Shown piece by piece: positions 1 to 8,344 of a stretch of DNA of 33,189 bases. The notes beneath the pieces are model-generated. The model ran no database searches, was not told the DNA's origin, and saw only the letters and a program-made list of their open reading frames with translations. The DNA is from a virus. The stretch lies in IMG/VR virus record IMGVR_UViG_3300017773_000066, positions 1-33,189 of that record; one strand, 5' to 3'. Made by a program: the position numbers and the translations under genes. The first letter of the stretch is position 1. Each line of letters starts with the position of its first letter.

Positions 1-1599
1 AAAAGTGGAGCTGATGCAAAGAAAATGTTTACCGATAAGGTTGTACCAATATCTATTAACTATCCTTTCTTCTTCAAACCCATTCAAGATGGTATGGACA
101 GACCTAAGAGTGAGCTTGCTTATAGGGTTCCTGCAAGTAAGTTTACGCGTAGAAAAATTACTGCGAACGAAAAGCAGGAAGAGCTGGTTGGACTTGACAC
201 TACTATTGATTGGAAGAATACTGGTGATAACAGCTACGACGGTGAAAAGCTTAACCTACTAGTACACGATGAAAGCGGCAAGTGGGAAAGGCCTGATAAT
301 ATTCTAAACAACTGGCGTGTAACAAAGACTTGTTTGCGTCTTGGTAGTAGAATTATAGGTAAGTGTATGATGGGTTCAACGTCAAACGCTTTAGATAAAG
401 GTGGTGATAACTTTAAAAAGTTGTACAGCGATAGTGATGTAACTAAAAGAAATAGAAATGGTCAAACACGCTCTGGTTTATATTCTCTGTTTATCCCAAT
501 GGAATGGAACTATGAAGGCTTTATTGATGAGTATGGACGACCCGTATTTGATACTCCAAGAGGAGAGTGTCTTGGACCTCACGGAGAACTAATAGATATA
601 GGTGTTATATCGCATTGGGAGAATGAAGCAGATGGATTAAGAGATGATCAAGACGCACTAAACGAATTTTATCGACAGTTTCCAAGAACTGAAGAGCATG
701 CGTTTAGAGATGAAACAAAAAATAGTCTATTTAATCTTGTAAAGATATATGAGCAAATAGATTATAATGAAGGTATAACAAGCTCTGCTGTATTATCTGT
801 AGGAAACTTTCAGTGGCAGAACGGAGTTAGAGATACAAAGGTTGTTTGGAGTCACGATCCTAACGGAAGATTTAAAGTTAGCTGGGTGCCTGATTACAAA
901 TTACAAAACAATGTAATAGTAAAAAATGGAATTAAGCATCCTGGAAACGAGCACATGGGCGCCTTTGGCTGCGATAGTTACGATATTAGCGGTACTGTTG
1001 ATGGTAGAGGATCCAACGGATCTCTTCATGGACTAACAAAGTTTTCTATGGAAAATGCTCCACCGAGTACTTTTTTCTTAGAATATATAGCAAGACCACA
1101 AACCGCTGAAATATTTTTTGAAGACGTATTAATGGCGTTAGTGTTCTACGGCATGCCATTACTCGCTGAGAATAATAAACCAAGACTACTATATCATCTG
1201 AGGCGTAGAGGATACAGAGGGTTTAGTATGAATAGACCAGATAAAATTTATAATAAGCTTTCAGTAACAGAAAGAGAAATAGGTGGAATACCAAACTCTA
1301 GCGAGGATATTAAGCAAGCACACGCCGCTGCTATTGAAATGTATATCAACGAAAAGGTTGGGTTAATGCAGGACGGTAGTTACGGAACAATGTATTTTAA
1401 CGACACGCTTAATGACTGGGCAAAGTTTGACATAAACAAAAGAACCAAGTTTGATGCCAGTATAAGTAGCGGTTTAGCTATAATGGCTTGCAACAAACAC
1501 CTGTATAGGCCAAACCAACAAAGAACTAAAACAAGGCTTGATGTAAGCTTTGCTAAATATAAAAACGACGGGGTTAACTCTCAAATAATTAAAAATTAA
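1..1599 (+). CDS. terL: Terminase large subunit, C-terminal part (5' end outside window)
   Basis: The reading frame is open from base 1, so the gene starts upstream and the ATG at 25 is internal. Terminase large subunits are the ATP-driven DNA-packaging motor and headful nuclease. Visible motifs: a Walker B type segment LLVHDE with the acidic pair at 268-273, and a coupling motif MMGSTSN at 367-387. The Walker A loop must lie before the window. A stretch FPRTEEHAFRDE near 675-712 resembles the linker seen in large terminases. The RNase H-like nuclease is suggested by GCDSYDISG with Asp at 973 and 982, and a later Asp at 1453 (KFDAS). Its place directly before the portal gene, two bases apart, fits a standard packaging module. 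Family is firm; the subgroup is not resolved. Confidence 0.9.
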   Translation, partial: KSGADAKKMFTDKVVPISINYPFFFKPIQDGMDRPKSELAYRVPASKFTRRKITANEKQEELVGLDTTIDWKNTGDNSYDGEKLNLLVHDESGKWERPDNILNNWRVTKTCLRLGSRIIGKCMMGSTSNALDKGGDNFKKLYSDSDVTKRNRNGQTRSGLYSLFIPMEWNYEGFIDEYGRPVFDTPRGECLGPHGELIDIGVISHWENEADGLRDDQDALNEFYRQFPRTEEHAFRDETKNSLFNLVKIYEQIDYNEGITSSAVLSVGNFQWQNGVRDTKVVWSHDPNGRFKVSWVPDYKLQNNVIVKNGIKHPGNEHMGAFGCDSYDISGTVDGRGSNGSLHGLTKFSMENAPPSTFFLEYIARPQTAEIFFEDVLMALVFYGMPLLAENNKPRLLYHLRRRGYRGFSMNRPDKIYNKLSVTEREIGGIPNSSEDIKQAHAAAIEMYINEKVGLMQDGSYGTMYFNDTLNDWAKFDINKRTKFDASISSGLAIMACNKHLYRPNQQRTKTRLDVSFAKYKNDGVNSQIIKN

Positions 1600-1601
1600 A
1601 T

Positions 1602-3947
1602 ATGGTTGGAGCAAACAGTTATTTTCCAAGTCAGGTAGTACCTGATGTTGAAAAGTTAAGCTACGATTACGGATTAGATGTTGCTAAAGCAATAGAGACA
1701 GAGTGGTTTGATAGAGCAGACAACGGAGCTCATAGGCGTAGCGCATCTAGATTTTACGCTAATAGAAATGACTTTCATAGATTAAGACTATACGCAAGGG
1801 GTGAGCAGTCAGTGCAAAAGTATAAAGATGAGTTGTCAATAAATGGTGACTTGAGCTACTTAAACTTAGACTGGAAACCTGTACCTATAATTCCAAAATT
1901 TGTAGACATAGTGGTTAACGGTATGTCTGAAAGAAATTACGACATAAAAGTATTTTCGCAAGATCCATACGGCGTTGCTAAAAGAACTGAGTACATGGAA
2001 AGCGTACTCAGAGATTTAAAAGCAAAAGAGTTTGACGCTGCAGCTCAGCAAAACTTTAACATGGATTTTAGAGAGAACGATCCAGAAACTTTACCAGAGA
2101 CAGAGGAAGAGCTAGAGTTGCACATGCAGCTCACTTACAAGCAAGCTACAGAGCTAGCTGAAGAGCAGGCTATAAACGTTTTGCTTCAAGGTAACAATTA
2201 CGAGCTTACAAGAAAAAGATTATACTACGATTTAGCTGTGTTAGGTATAGCTGCCGTAAAAACTACTTTTGATACAGCTAACGGTGTTAGAGTAGAGTAT
2301 GTTGATCCAGATATGTTAGTATACTCTTATACTGAATCTCCTTATTTTGATGATATATATTATGTTGGTGAAGTAAAGTCTATACCTATCAACGAACTAG
2401 TAAAAGAGTTTCCACACTTAACTCAAGAAGATTTAGAAGACATACAAAAGGGAGACTCTCATAAATACGAATACAATAGAGCTAGAAGAAGTAAAGATCA
2501 AAACATAGTTGACGTACTATATTTCAACTATAAAACATACATGAACGAAGTCTATAAGTTGAAAGAAACCTCAACAGGCGGAGAAAAAGCTATAGAAAAA
2601 GATGACTCGTTTAACCCACCTACCGATAAGCAGGGTGACTACGCTAAGCTATCAAGACAAGTAGAAGTTTTATTTGAAGGAGCTAAAATACTAGGATCTG
2701 AAAAACTTTTAAAATGGGAAATGGCTGAAAACATGATGAGGCCAAAAAGCGATATGACTAAGGTTAAGCTTAACTATAGTATTGTTGCTCCTCGTATGTA
2801 TCAGGGTAGAGTTGAAAGTATCGTCAGCCGTATCACTGGTTTTGCAGATATGATACAGCTTACACACTTAAAGCTACAACAAGTAATGTCACGTATGGTG
2901 CCTGATGGTGTTTATTTAGACGCTGATGGTTTAGCTGAAGTTGATCTTGGTAACGGAACAAACTATAATCCACAAGAAGCTTTAAACATGTTCTTCCAAA
3001 CAGGTTCTGTTATTGGTAGATCATATAATGTAGATGGAGATCCAAACCCAGGTAAAATACCTATACAAGAAATAAACACTAACGGTGGTGCGAACAAAAT
3101 ACAAACGCTTATAGGTAATTACAACTACTACTTGCAGATGATTCGTGACGTAACCGGATTAAACGAAGCTAGTGATGGTAGTACGCCTGACAGACACGCT
3201 TTAGTTGGTGTTCAAAAACTAGCCGCAGCAAATAGCAATACAGCTACAAGACACGTGCTTCAAGCGGGCTTGTATTTAACAGCCGATGTAGCAGAGCAAA
3301 TATCTTTAAGAGTTTCAGACATACTTGAGTATTCTCCAACAAGAGATGCTTTCTTGCAACAAATAGGAACACATAATGTTGCTACGTTAGAAGAAATGTC
3401 TGAGCTATATCTATACGACTTTGGTATATTTATAGAACTAGCACCTGACGAAGAGGAAAAGCAAATGCTAGAAAACAATATACAAATGGCTTTAGCTCAG
3501 AAGATTATAAAGCTGTCTGACGCTATTGATATTAGAAACACTAAAAATGTAAAGCTTGCCAACGAGCTTCTTAAAATAAAAGAAAAGAAGAAGACTAAAG
3601 AAGAGCAAGCAATGCAACAGCAAAATATACAAGCTCAACAGCAAGCTCAACAGCAAACAGCGCAAGCTCAAGCTCAAGCCGAAACGCAAAAGCAGCAAGC
3701 GCTCACTCAAAGTCAAATGCAGCTAGAGCAAGCCAAAGCAGAGTTTAAAGCTAAAAACCTAGAGCAAGAAGCTAAAATAAAAGAAAGATTAATGGAGCTA
3801 GAGTTCCAATACAACATGAAGCTAAGAGCTTTAGAAGCTGAGTCTAAGAACGAAATAGAAGACAAAAGACAAGAAGCAGCGAGTAAAAAATTCGAGTCAG
3901 CAGGTAATGATGAACTAGGGACTGGCTTGAATATGAATCAGTTTTAA
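1602..3947 (+). CDS. Portal protein with Gln/Ala-rich coiled-coil C-terminus
   Basis: A 781-residue protein placed between terminase and scaffold/capsid genes, which is the usual portal position. Portals form the dodecameric ring through which DNA enters and leaves the head. The N-terminal part has charged helical sequence and a segment WKPVPIIPKFVDIVVNGMSE that resembles the wing/clip entry of podovirus-type portals. A central region (about residues 390-600) continues as mixed alpha/beta and a helical stretch containing TRHVLQAGLYLTADVAEQIS. From about residue 650 it becomes a long Gln/Ala/Lys/Glu coiled coil, longer than in compact portals, comparable to the barrel/crown helix extension of P22-like portals. 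The start follows the terminase stop by two bases and has no Shine-Dalgarno box. Assignment rests on context and overall pattern. Confidence 0.85.
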   Translation: MVGANSYFPSQVVPDVEKLSYDYGLDVAKAIETEWFDRADNGAHRRSASRFYANRNDFHRLRLYARGEQSVQKYKDELSINGDLSYLNLDWKPVPIIPKFVDIVVNGMSERNYDIKVFSQDPYGVAKRTEYMESVLRDLKAKEFDAAAQQNFNMDFRENDPETLPETEEELELHMQLTYKQATELAEEQAINVLLQGNNYELTRKRLYYDLAVLGIAAVKTTFDTANGVRVEYVDPDMLVYSYTESPYFDDIYYVGEVKSIPINELVKEFPHLTQEDLEDIQKGDSHKYEYNRARRSKDQNIVDVLYFNYKTYMNEVYKLKETSTGGEKAIEKDDSFNPPTDKQGDYAKLSRQVEVLFEGAKILGSEKLLKWEMAENMMRPKSDMTKVKLNYSIVAPRMYQGRVESIVSRITGFADMIQLTHLKLQQVMSRMVPDGVYLDADGLAEVDLGNGTNYNPQEALNMFFQTGSVIGRSYNVDGDPNPGKIPIQEINTNGGANKIQTLIGNYNYYLQMIRDVTGLNEASDGSTPDRHALVGVQKLAAANSNTATRHVLQAGLYLTADVAEQISLRVSDILEYSPTRDAFLQQIGTHNVATLEEMSELYLYDFGIFIELAPDEEEKQMLENNIQMALAQKIIKLSDAIDIRNTKNVKLANELLKIKEKKKTKEEQAMQQQNIQAQQQAQQQTAQAQAQAETQKQQALTQSQMQLEQAKAEFKAKNLEQEAKIKERLMELEFQYNMKLRALEAESKNEIEDKRQEAASKKFESAGNDELGTGLNMNQF
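3630..3680 (+). repeat. Short tandem repeat inside the portal gene
   Basis: Two exact 12-base units CAAGCTCAACAG lie at 3630-3653 and are followed by degenerate copies of CAAGCT to about 3680. They encode alternating Gln-Ala-Gln-Gln residues in the coiled-coil tail of the portal. Being in-frame and of multiple-of-three length, the repeat can expand or contract without a frameshift. Confidence 0.7.
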
Positions 3948-3964
3948 TTATTATATTTTATATT
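3948..3964 (+). promoter_or_regulatory. A/T-only leader before the scaffold-like gene
   Basis: The 17-base gap between portal and scaffold genes is entirely A/T and has no Shine-Dalgarno sequence. It shares the string ATTTTATATTAT (running into the ATG) with the leader at 6681-6700. Bacteroidota initiate largely without Shine-Dalgarno pairing and favour A/T-rich unstructured leaders, so this is best read as a translation-initiation leader rather than a promoter. Confidence 0.35.
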
Positions 3965-5149
3965 ATGGAAGAAAAAAATGAAAACCCAGTCGAAGAAGTT
4001 GTTCAAAAAGAACAACCGATAGTTGACGAAGCAGTAGGCAAAGTTAAAGTTAAACCTAAGAAGTTTTCTAACTACAATGGTGAAGACGATGTCTACAAAG
4101 TTGATATGACTAAAAATGAAGAAACCAAAGATGTTGAAGAAAGTACAACTGACGACGCAGGAGTGGCTGGAAGCGATGAAGCTACCGACACCGCACCGCA
4201 ACAAGAAGAAGTACAGGCGGAAAGTGAAACACAAGAAAGCCCAGTATTAGAAGAGATAACAGAAGAAACTGTTGAAGAAGTAAAAGAAGAAGTTGTATCT
4301 GAAGAAAAGCCAAGCGTAGAGCTTCCTGAAAACCTAGACAAGCTAGTTTCATTTATGAATGAAACAGGTGGTACAGTTGAAGATTACGTTGAGCTAAATA
4401 AAGATTATTCTGAAATGGATAACTTAACAGCTTTGCGAGAATACTATAAAGCTACTAAGCCTCATCTCGACGCTGAAGAAATACAGTTTTTGATGGACGA
4501 AACGTTTAGCTACGATGAAGAGATTGATGAAGCTAAAGATATTAGAAAAAAGAAAATAGCCTTAAAAGAGCAAGTTGCTGAGGCTAAAGCCTACTTAGAC
4601 GGGCAAAAGTCTAAATATTACGATGAGATTAAAGCTCGCCCAACAGTCAACAATGAATATCAAAAGGCTATGGACTTCTTTAATCGACATAACAAAGAGT
4701 CTGAAGAAAGACAAAGCAAGTTTAATCAGGCCAAAGAGGTGTTTGACAACAAAACAAACAACTTATTTTCCGGAGAGTTCAAAGGTTTTGAATTTAATGT
4801 AGGTGAAAAGAAGTTTAGATTTGGTGTTAAAGACACTGATAAGGTCAAGACTAGTCAGAGTGACATTAACAATTTTGTCAAAAAGTTTTTGAGCAAAGAA
4901 GGTGTTATGGAAGACGCTGCTGGTTATCACAAAGGATTATACACCGCTATGAACGCTGACTCTGTAGCCAAGCACTTTTATGAGCAAGGCAAAGCTGACG
5001 CTTTAAAAGAATCTATTGAAAAGTCTAAGAACATTAACATGAATCCTAGACAAGCAAATAAAGAAGTTGAGGTTGGAGGCATTAAGTACAGAGTTTTAAG
5101 TGGAGATTCTTCTTCAGATTTTAAGTTTAAGATTAAAAATAAAAAATAA
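3965..5149 (+). CDS. Putative scaffold (capsid assembly) protein
   Basis: A 394-residue protein directly before the major capsid gene, where phage scaffolds normally sit. Scaffolds guide capsid protein into a procapsid and then leave or are cleaved. The first 140 or so residues are strongly acidic and low in complexity (many Glu, Thr, Val). Residues about 140-260 are helical and charged, consistent with a coiled coil. The C-terminal tail is lysine-rich (ending KFKIKNKK), as expected for a scaffold tail that contacts coat protein electrostatically. No protease motif was seen. The call rests on position, charge layout and predicted helicity; no family motif was recognised, so a head-associated structural protein is the alternative. 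Confidence 0.7.
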   Translation: MEEKNENPVEEVVQKEQPIVDEAVGKVKVKPKKFSNYNGEDDVYKVDMTKNEETKDVEESTTDDAGVAGSDEATDTAPQQEEVQAESETQESPVLEEITEETVEEVKEEVVSEEKPSVELPENLDKLVSFMNETGGTVEDYVELNKDYSEMDNLTALREYYKATKPHLDAEEIQFLMDETFSYDEEIDEAKDIRKKKIALKEQVAEAKAYLDGQKSKYYDEIKARPTVNNEYQKAMDFFNRHNKESEERQSKFNQAKEVFDNKTNNLFSGEFKGFEFNVGEKKFRFGVKDTDKVKTSQSDINNFVKKFLSKEGVMEDAAGYHKGLYTAMNADSVAKHFYEQGKADALKESIEKSKNINMNPRQANKEVEVGGIKYRVLSGDSSSDFKFKIKNKK

Positions 5150-5172
5150 TTAACGCTTAAAATTTAACAATT
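5150..5172 (+). promoter_or_regulatory. A/T-rich leader before the capsid gene
   Basis: This 23-base gap is A/T-rich apart from ACGC and carries no Shine-Dalgarno box. No Bacteroidota-type promoter box (TAnnTTTG) is visible, so the capsid gene is probably read from an upstream promoter and starts by leaderless-type or A/T-rich initiation. Confidence 0.3.
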
Positions 5173-6639
5173 ATGGCAATTACAGGAGCAACTAATACAG
5201 TTGCAGCCCCACAAAAGCAGACGTTATCGACTAACTATATCGATTTTACGTCTGGCACTACTCAAGGTTGGGCACAACAATACTTACCAGACTTGATGGA
5301 AGGTGAGGCCGAAGTATTCGGTTCAAGAACAATTTCAGGATTTTTAGAGCAAGTTGGTGCAGAAGAGCCAATGTCTGCTGATCAAGTTATTTGGTCAGAG
5401 CAAGGTCGTCTACACTTGTCTTACACTGGTAAAGTGACTTCTACAAACGCAGGTACTGCGTCAGGTGGTCAAATTACTATTGAAAACGACATTGATGGAA
5501 CTTCAGACTTTACTGCTACAGCTCACGGTATTCGTCCAGGTGACATTATCTTGTGTGCTCACAACAATCCAGGTGGTGTATTTAGAGCTAGAGTTGAAGA
5601 CGTTGCAAACGCTGTTTTAGACGTAACTCCTTACGGTGTTGCAGACTTAACTGCTCACAACGCTACAGCTGCAGATGCTTTAACTATACTAGTTGTAGGT
5701 TCTGAGTTTAAGAAAGGTGATTCAGGTCGTAGCTCTGCTAACGCTCCAGATTTCAAAACTTTCAACAACAAGCCAATTATCTTAAAAGACTACTACGAGA
5801 TCTCTGGATCTGATGCAGCTCAAATTGGTTGGGTGGAAGTTACTGGTGAAGACGGACAAAACGGATACTACTGGTACTTAAAAGCTGAAGGTGACACTCG
5901 TTCACGTTTCGCTGATTACTTAGAGATGGCTTTGATTGAATCTGAGAAAGGTGCTAACGCGGATAACGTGTCTGAAGGTATCTACGGAACTGGTACAGGT
6001 ACTAATAGTACTGGTACTGAAGGTTTATTCTCTGCTATTGAAGGAAGAGGTAATGTTACTACTGGTGTTACTGGTGTTAACGCTGCTACTGACCTAGCTG
6101 AGTTTGACGCTATCTTAGCTGAGTTTGACAAGCAGGGTGCTATTGAAGAAAACATGATGTTTGTAAATAGAGCTACGTCTCTAGCTATGGACGATATGTT
6201 AGCTGCAATGAACTCTTACGGTGCTGGTGGTACTTCTTTCGGAGTATTCAACAACTCTGAAGATATGGCATTAAACCTAGGATTCTCTGGATTCCGAAGA
6301 GGTTCTTACGATTTCTACAAGTCTGACTTCCGTTACTTAAACGATAAGGCTACTCGTGGATCTATCAACGATGCTTACAAAGCTGAAGCTATCCGAGGGG
6401 TTATTATTCCTGCTGGTGTATCTACAGTGTACGACCAAACATTAGGTAGAAACTTAAAGCGTCCGTTCTTACACGTACGTTATAGAGCTTCTCAGATGGA
6501 AGATCGTAGAATGAAGTCGTTCATCACTGGTTCTGTAGGTGGAAACATCACTGACTCAATTGATGCAATGCAAGTTCACTTCTTATCTGAAAGATGTTTA
6601 GTAGTACAAGGTGCTAACAACTTCATGTTAATGAAGTAA
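5173..6639 (+). CDS. Major capsid protein
   Basis: A 488-residue protein following the scaffold and closed by a strong terminator, as expected for the most abundant virion protein. The N-terminus (LSTNYIDFTSGTTQGWAQQY) and the C-terminal segment with YRASQMEDRRMKSFITGS followed by DSIDAMQVHFLSERC resemble major capsid proteins from uncultured marine tailed phages. An HK97-like fold is expected from the family but not directly visible. Residues about 95-180 form a Gly/Ala/Thr-rich beta segment that could be an inserted surface domain. Codon use differs from neighbouring genes: Asn, Phe and Tyr favour C-ending codons (AAC, TTC, TAC) and Ala favours GCT, a pattern typical of translational selection on highly expressed genes. 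Confidence 0.88.
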   Translation: MAITGATNTVAAPQKQTLSTNYIDFTSGTTQGWAQQYLPDLMEGEAEVFGSRTISGFLEQVGAEEPMSADQVIWSEQGRLHLSYTGKVTSTNAGTASGGQITIENDIDGTSDFTATAHGIRPGDIILCAHNNPGGVFRARVEDVANAVLDVTPYGVADLTAHNATAADALTILVVGSEFKKGDSGRSSANAPDFKTFNNKPIILKDYYEISGSDAAQIGWVEVTGEDGQNGYYWYLKAEGDTRSRFADYLEMALIESEKGANADNVSEGIYGTGTGTNSTGTEGLFSAIEGRGNVTTGVTGVNAATDLAEFDAILAEFDKQGAIEENMMFVNRATSLAMDDMLAAMNSYGAGGTSFGVFNNSEDMALNLGFSGFRRGSYDFYKSDFRYLNDKATRGSINDAYKAEAIRGVIIPAGVSTVYDQTLGRNLKRPFLHVRYRASQMEDRRMKSFITGSVGGNITDSIDAMQVHFLSERCLVVQGANNFMLMK

Positions 6640-6648
6640 TATTGATTA

Positions 6649-6680
6649 GGTCGGGGCTTCGGCCCCGATCTTTTTTTTTT
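6649..6680 (+). terminator. Rho-independent terminator after the capsid gene
   Basis: A nine-pair stem (6649-6657 with 6662-6670, including one G-U pair) closes on the stable tetraloop C(UUCG)G and is followed at once by ten T residues (6671-6680). It starts ten bases after the capsid stop. It should end or attenuate the head transcript and protect the 3' end of the capsid mRNA, allowing capsid to be expressed above the downstream tail genes. Confidence 0.95.
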
Positions 6681-6700
6681 AATTTTTATTTTATATTATT
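6681..6700 (+). promoter_or_regulatory. A/T-only leader before the first neck gene
   Basis: Twenty A/T bases separate the terminator T-run from the ATG at 6701. The string ATTTTATATTAT recurs in the leader at 3948-3964. No Shine-Dalgarno box is present. If the preceding terminator is fully effective, a promoter must lie here or transcription must read through; no clear promoter box was found. Confidence 0.35.
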
Positions 6701-7537
6701 ATGGCAAAAAAACAAACTACAAAGAAGGTAGCTGAAACAGAAATTAAAGCTACTAACGAAACGCAGGAAGTGGTTATTGAAAAACCAAAACCTGTAGCAA
6801 CTCCTAAAAAACCTTCTTGGGAAATAAAAGATAGAATGTACAACCTTAAAGGTAATAGATCACCTTTGAGCTATCAGTTAAAAGCGGCTGGTATATACTA
6901 TTTTGACGAAGGAAAAGGTTATGAAAGAGAGTTAAAGAACACTACTAATCAAAGAACTCCGTTTGTAGATGAAATGCAAGGTGAGCAAAGATTAGAACAT
7001 ATAATTTTTAGAAACGGAGCTTTGTTTGTTCCTAAAAACAAAACGGTATTACAAAAACTATTATCGTTATACCACCCTCACAAAGACTTGATATACAAAG
7101 AGTACAAACCTGTTGAAGAAGCTGCTAGTCAACTAGACTGGTTAGAGATAGAAGCAGACGCTTTAGTGTTAGCTAAAACTCTAGACATCGATAAGATGGA
7201 AGCTATCATGCGAGTAGAATTAGGGTCTAAAGTATCTGAGATGAGTTCTAAAGAACTTAAACGAGATTGTCTACTGTTTGCTAAGAGAAATCCTTTATTG
7301 TTCTTAGAATTAGTTCAAGACGAAAACGTAGAGCTTAGAAACTTTGGTATTAGAGCTACTGAAGAAGGTATATTAAAATTATCTTCTGATCAAAGACACT
7401 TTGAGTGGGGTAACACTGGTAGAAAACTAATGACTGTTCCTTTTGACGAGCACCCATATTCAGCGCTAGCTGTTTGGTTCAAGACTGATGAAGGTATGGA
7501 AGTGTATTCTAACATAGAAAAGCGACTAAGTATGTAA
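6701..7537 (+). CDS. Conserved structural-region protein of unknown function
   Basis: A 278-residue protein of unrecognised function between the capsid and neck genes. The first 40 residues are Lys/Thr/Glu-rich and probably disordered. Residues about 40-130 hold a compact beta-containing segment with RNGALFVPKNKTVLQKLLS, which looks like a small folded domain. The C-terminal half is helical and charged and includes LKRDCLLFAKRNPLLFLELV, then ends in an aromatic stretch (HPYSALAVWFKTDEGMEVYS). It is flanked by a UUCG terminator upstream and a UUCG hairpin downstream, so it may form its own short transcript. By position it could be a head decoration, head-closure or minor virion protein. Confidence 0.75.
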   Translation: MAKKQTTKKVAETEIKATNETQEVVIEKPKPVATPKKPSWEIKDRMYNLKGNRSPLSYQLKAAGIYYFDEGKGYERELKNTTNQRTPFVDEMQGEQRLEHIIFRNGALFVPKNKTVLQKLLSLYHPHKDLIYKEYKPVEEAASQLDWLEIEADALVLAKTLDIDKMEAIMRVELGSKVSEMSSKELKRDCLLFAKRNPLLFLELVQDENVELRNFGIRATEEGILKLSSDQRHFEWGNTGRKLMTVPFDEHPYSALAVWFKTDEGMEVYSNIEKRLSM

Positions 7538-7540
7538 TTA

Positions 7541-7589
7541 CTTTATAGAAGAGTAACCACTCTTCGGGGTGGTTACTTAACTATAAAAG
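7541..7589 (+). terminator. Strong UUCG hairpin without a T-run
   Basis: A 12-pair stem (7551-7562 with 7567-7578, two G-U pairs) closes on a UUCG tetraloop. An outer helix pairs CTTTATAG (7541-7548) with CTATAAAAG (7581-7589, one bulge), separated from the inner stem by a symmetric AA/AA internal loop. No T-run follows, so it is not a classical intrinsic terminator. It could be an mRNA stability or processing element, or a weak terminator. Confidence 0.6.
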
Positions 7590-7597
7590 ATAATTAA

Positions 7598-8344
7598 ATG
7601 GCAGTAAGTGTAGATACGGTATATCAACGTGTACTAGCATTAGCAAATAAAGAACAAAGAGGCTACATAACTCCACAGGAGTTTAACCTTTTAGCCAATC
7701 AAGCTCAACAACAATTGTTTGAGCAATACTTCTATGACTTAAATCAATTCCATAGAAATCCTGGCAACGCTACGGCGTCTGGTGATTCTGTTGATGACAT
7801 TGAAGATAAGTTAAGTATATTTCAAGTATATAATTTTACTTTAACGCAGACTAACGGCAACGAGATATTATTACCTATAAACGACACTATAGGTTATCCA
7901 GCTGGTACTAGCGATATGTATAGGCTTGAAGAAGTAAGACATCTAGAAAATATATGCTCTCAGGTTACGCCTAAGAAACTACACTTAATGAAAAAAGGTG
8001 TTTTTGGTGGGCAACCTTTATTAGAGCACCCAGCTTATATTAGACAAAACAACGCTATACAAGTTTTTCACTTAAACTCTGTAGGCGGTTTTGCAAATAT
8101 ATTTAACGACGTAAGATGCGACTACATAAGAAAACCTAAAAAAGTAGAGTGGGATTATGTTGTCGTAAATGAAAAAGCTTTATACAATGCTAACGGAGCT
8201 GCTGATTTTGAGGTTCACCCTTCAGAAGAAGCTAGACTAGTGTTAAAAATATTAGAGCTAGCTGGTATAGTTATTAACAAACCAGGTCTATCGAGCTATG
8301 GTAAATCAGAGCACGTAGAAGCTGACGCAAAACGTAAATCATAA
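7598..8344 (+). CDS. Neck/connector-type structural protein
   Basis: A 248-residue protein lying before the larger neck gene. The N-terminus (VYQRVLALANKEQRGYITPQ) is followed by a helical EFNLLANQAQQQLFEQYF segment, and I recognise this pattern from structural proteins of uncultured marine phages without an assigned role. The middle is beta-rich (residues 70-170), and residues 170-248 include a short helix EEARLVLKILELAGIVINKP. It overlaps the next gene by one base through a TAATG stop/start junction, suggesting translational coupling and joint assembly. A head-tail adaptor or completion protein is most likely, from position and size; a precise role is inference. Confidence 0.7.
   Translation: MAVSVDTVYQRVLALANKEQRGYITPQEFNLLANQAQQQLFEQYFYDLNQFHRNPGNATASGDSVDDIEDKLSIFQVYNFTLTQTNGNEILLPINDTIGYPAGTSDMYRLEEVRHLENICSQVTPKKLHLMKKGVFGGQPLLEHPAYIRQNNAIQVFHLNSVGGFANIFNDVRCDYIRKPKKVEWDYVVVNEKALYNANGAADFEVHPSEEARLVLKILELAGIVINKPGLSSYGKSEHVEADAKRKS

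Noticed and set aside
5-262. 85-residue + strand ORF at the window start
   Set aside because: It lies in another frame over the terminase gene, which is open from base 1 and carries recognisable motifs.
3492-3716. Leucine-rich minus-strand ORF resembling a membrane peptide
   Set aside because: It is the antisense of the Gln/Lys/Glu-rich coiled coil of the portal; the Leu run is a complement artefact.
3944-4234. Phe-rich minus-strand ORF
   Set aside because: Antisense of the Lys/Glu-rich scaffold N-terminus.
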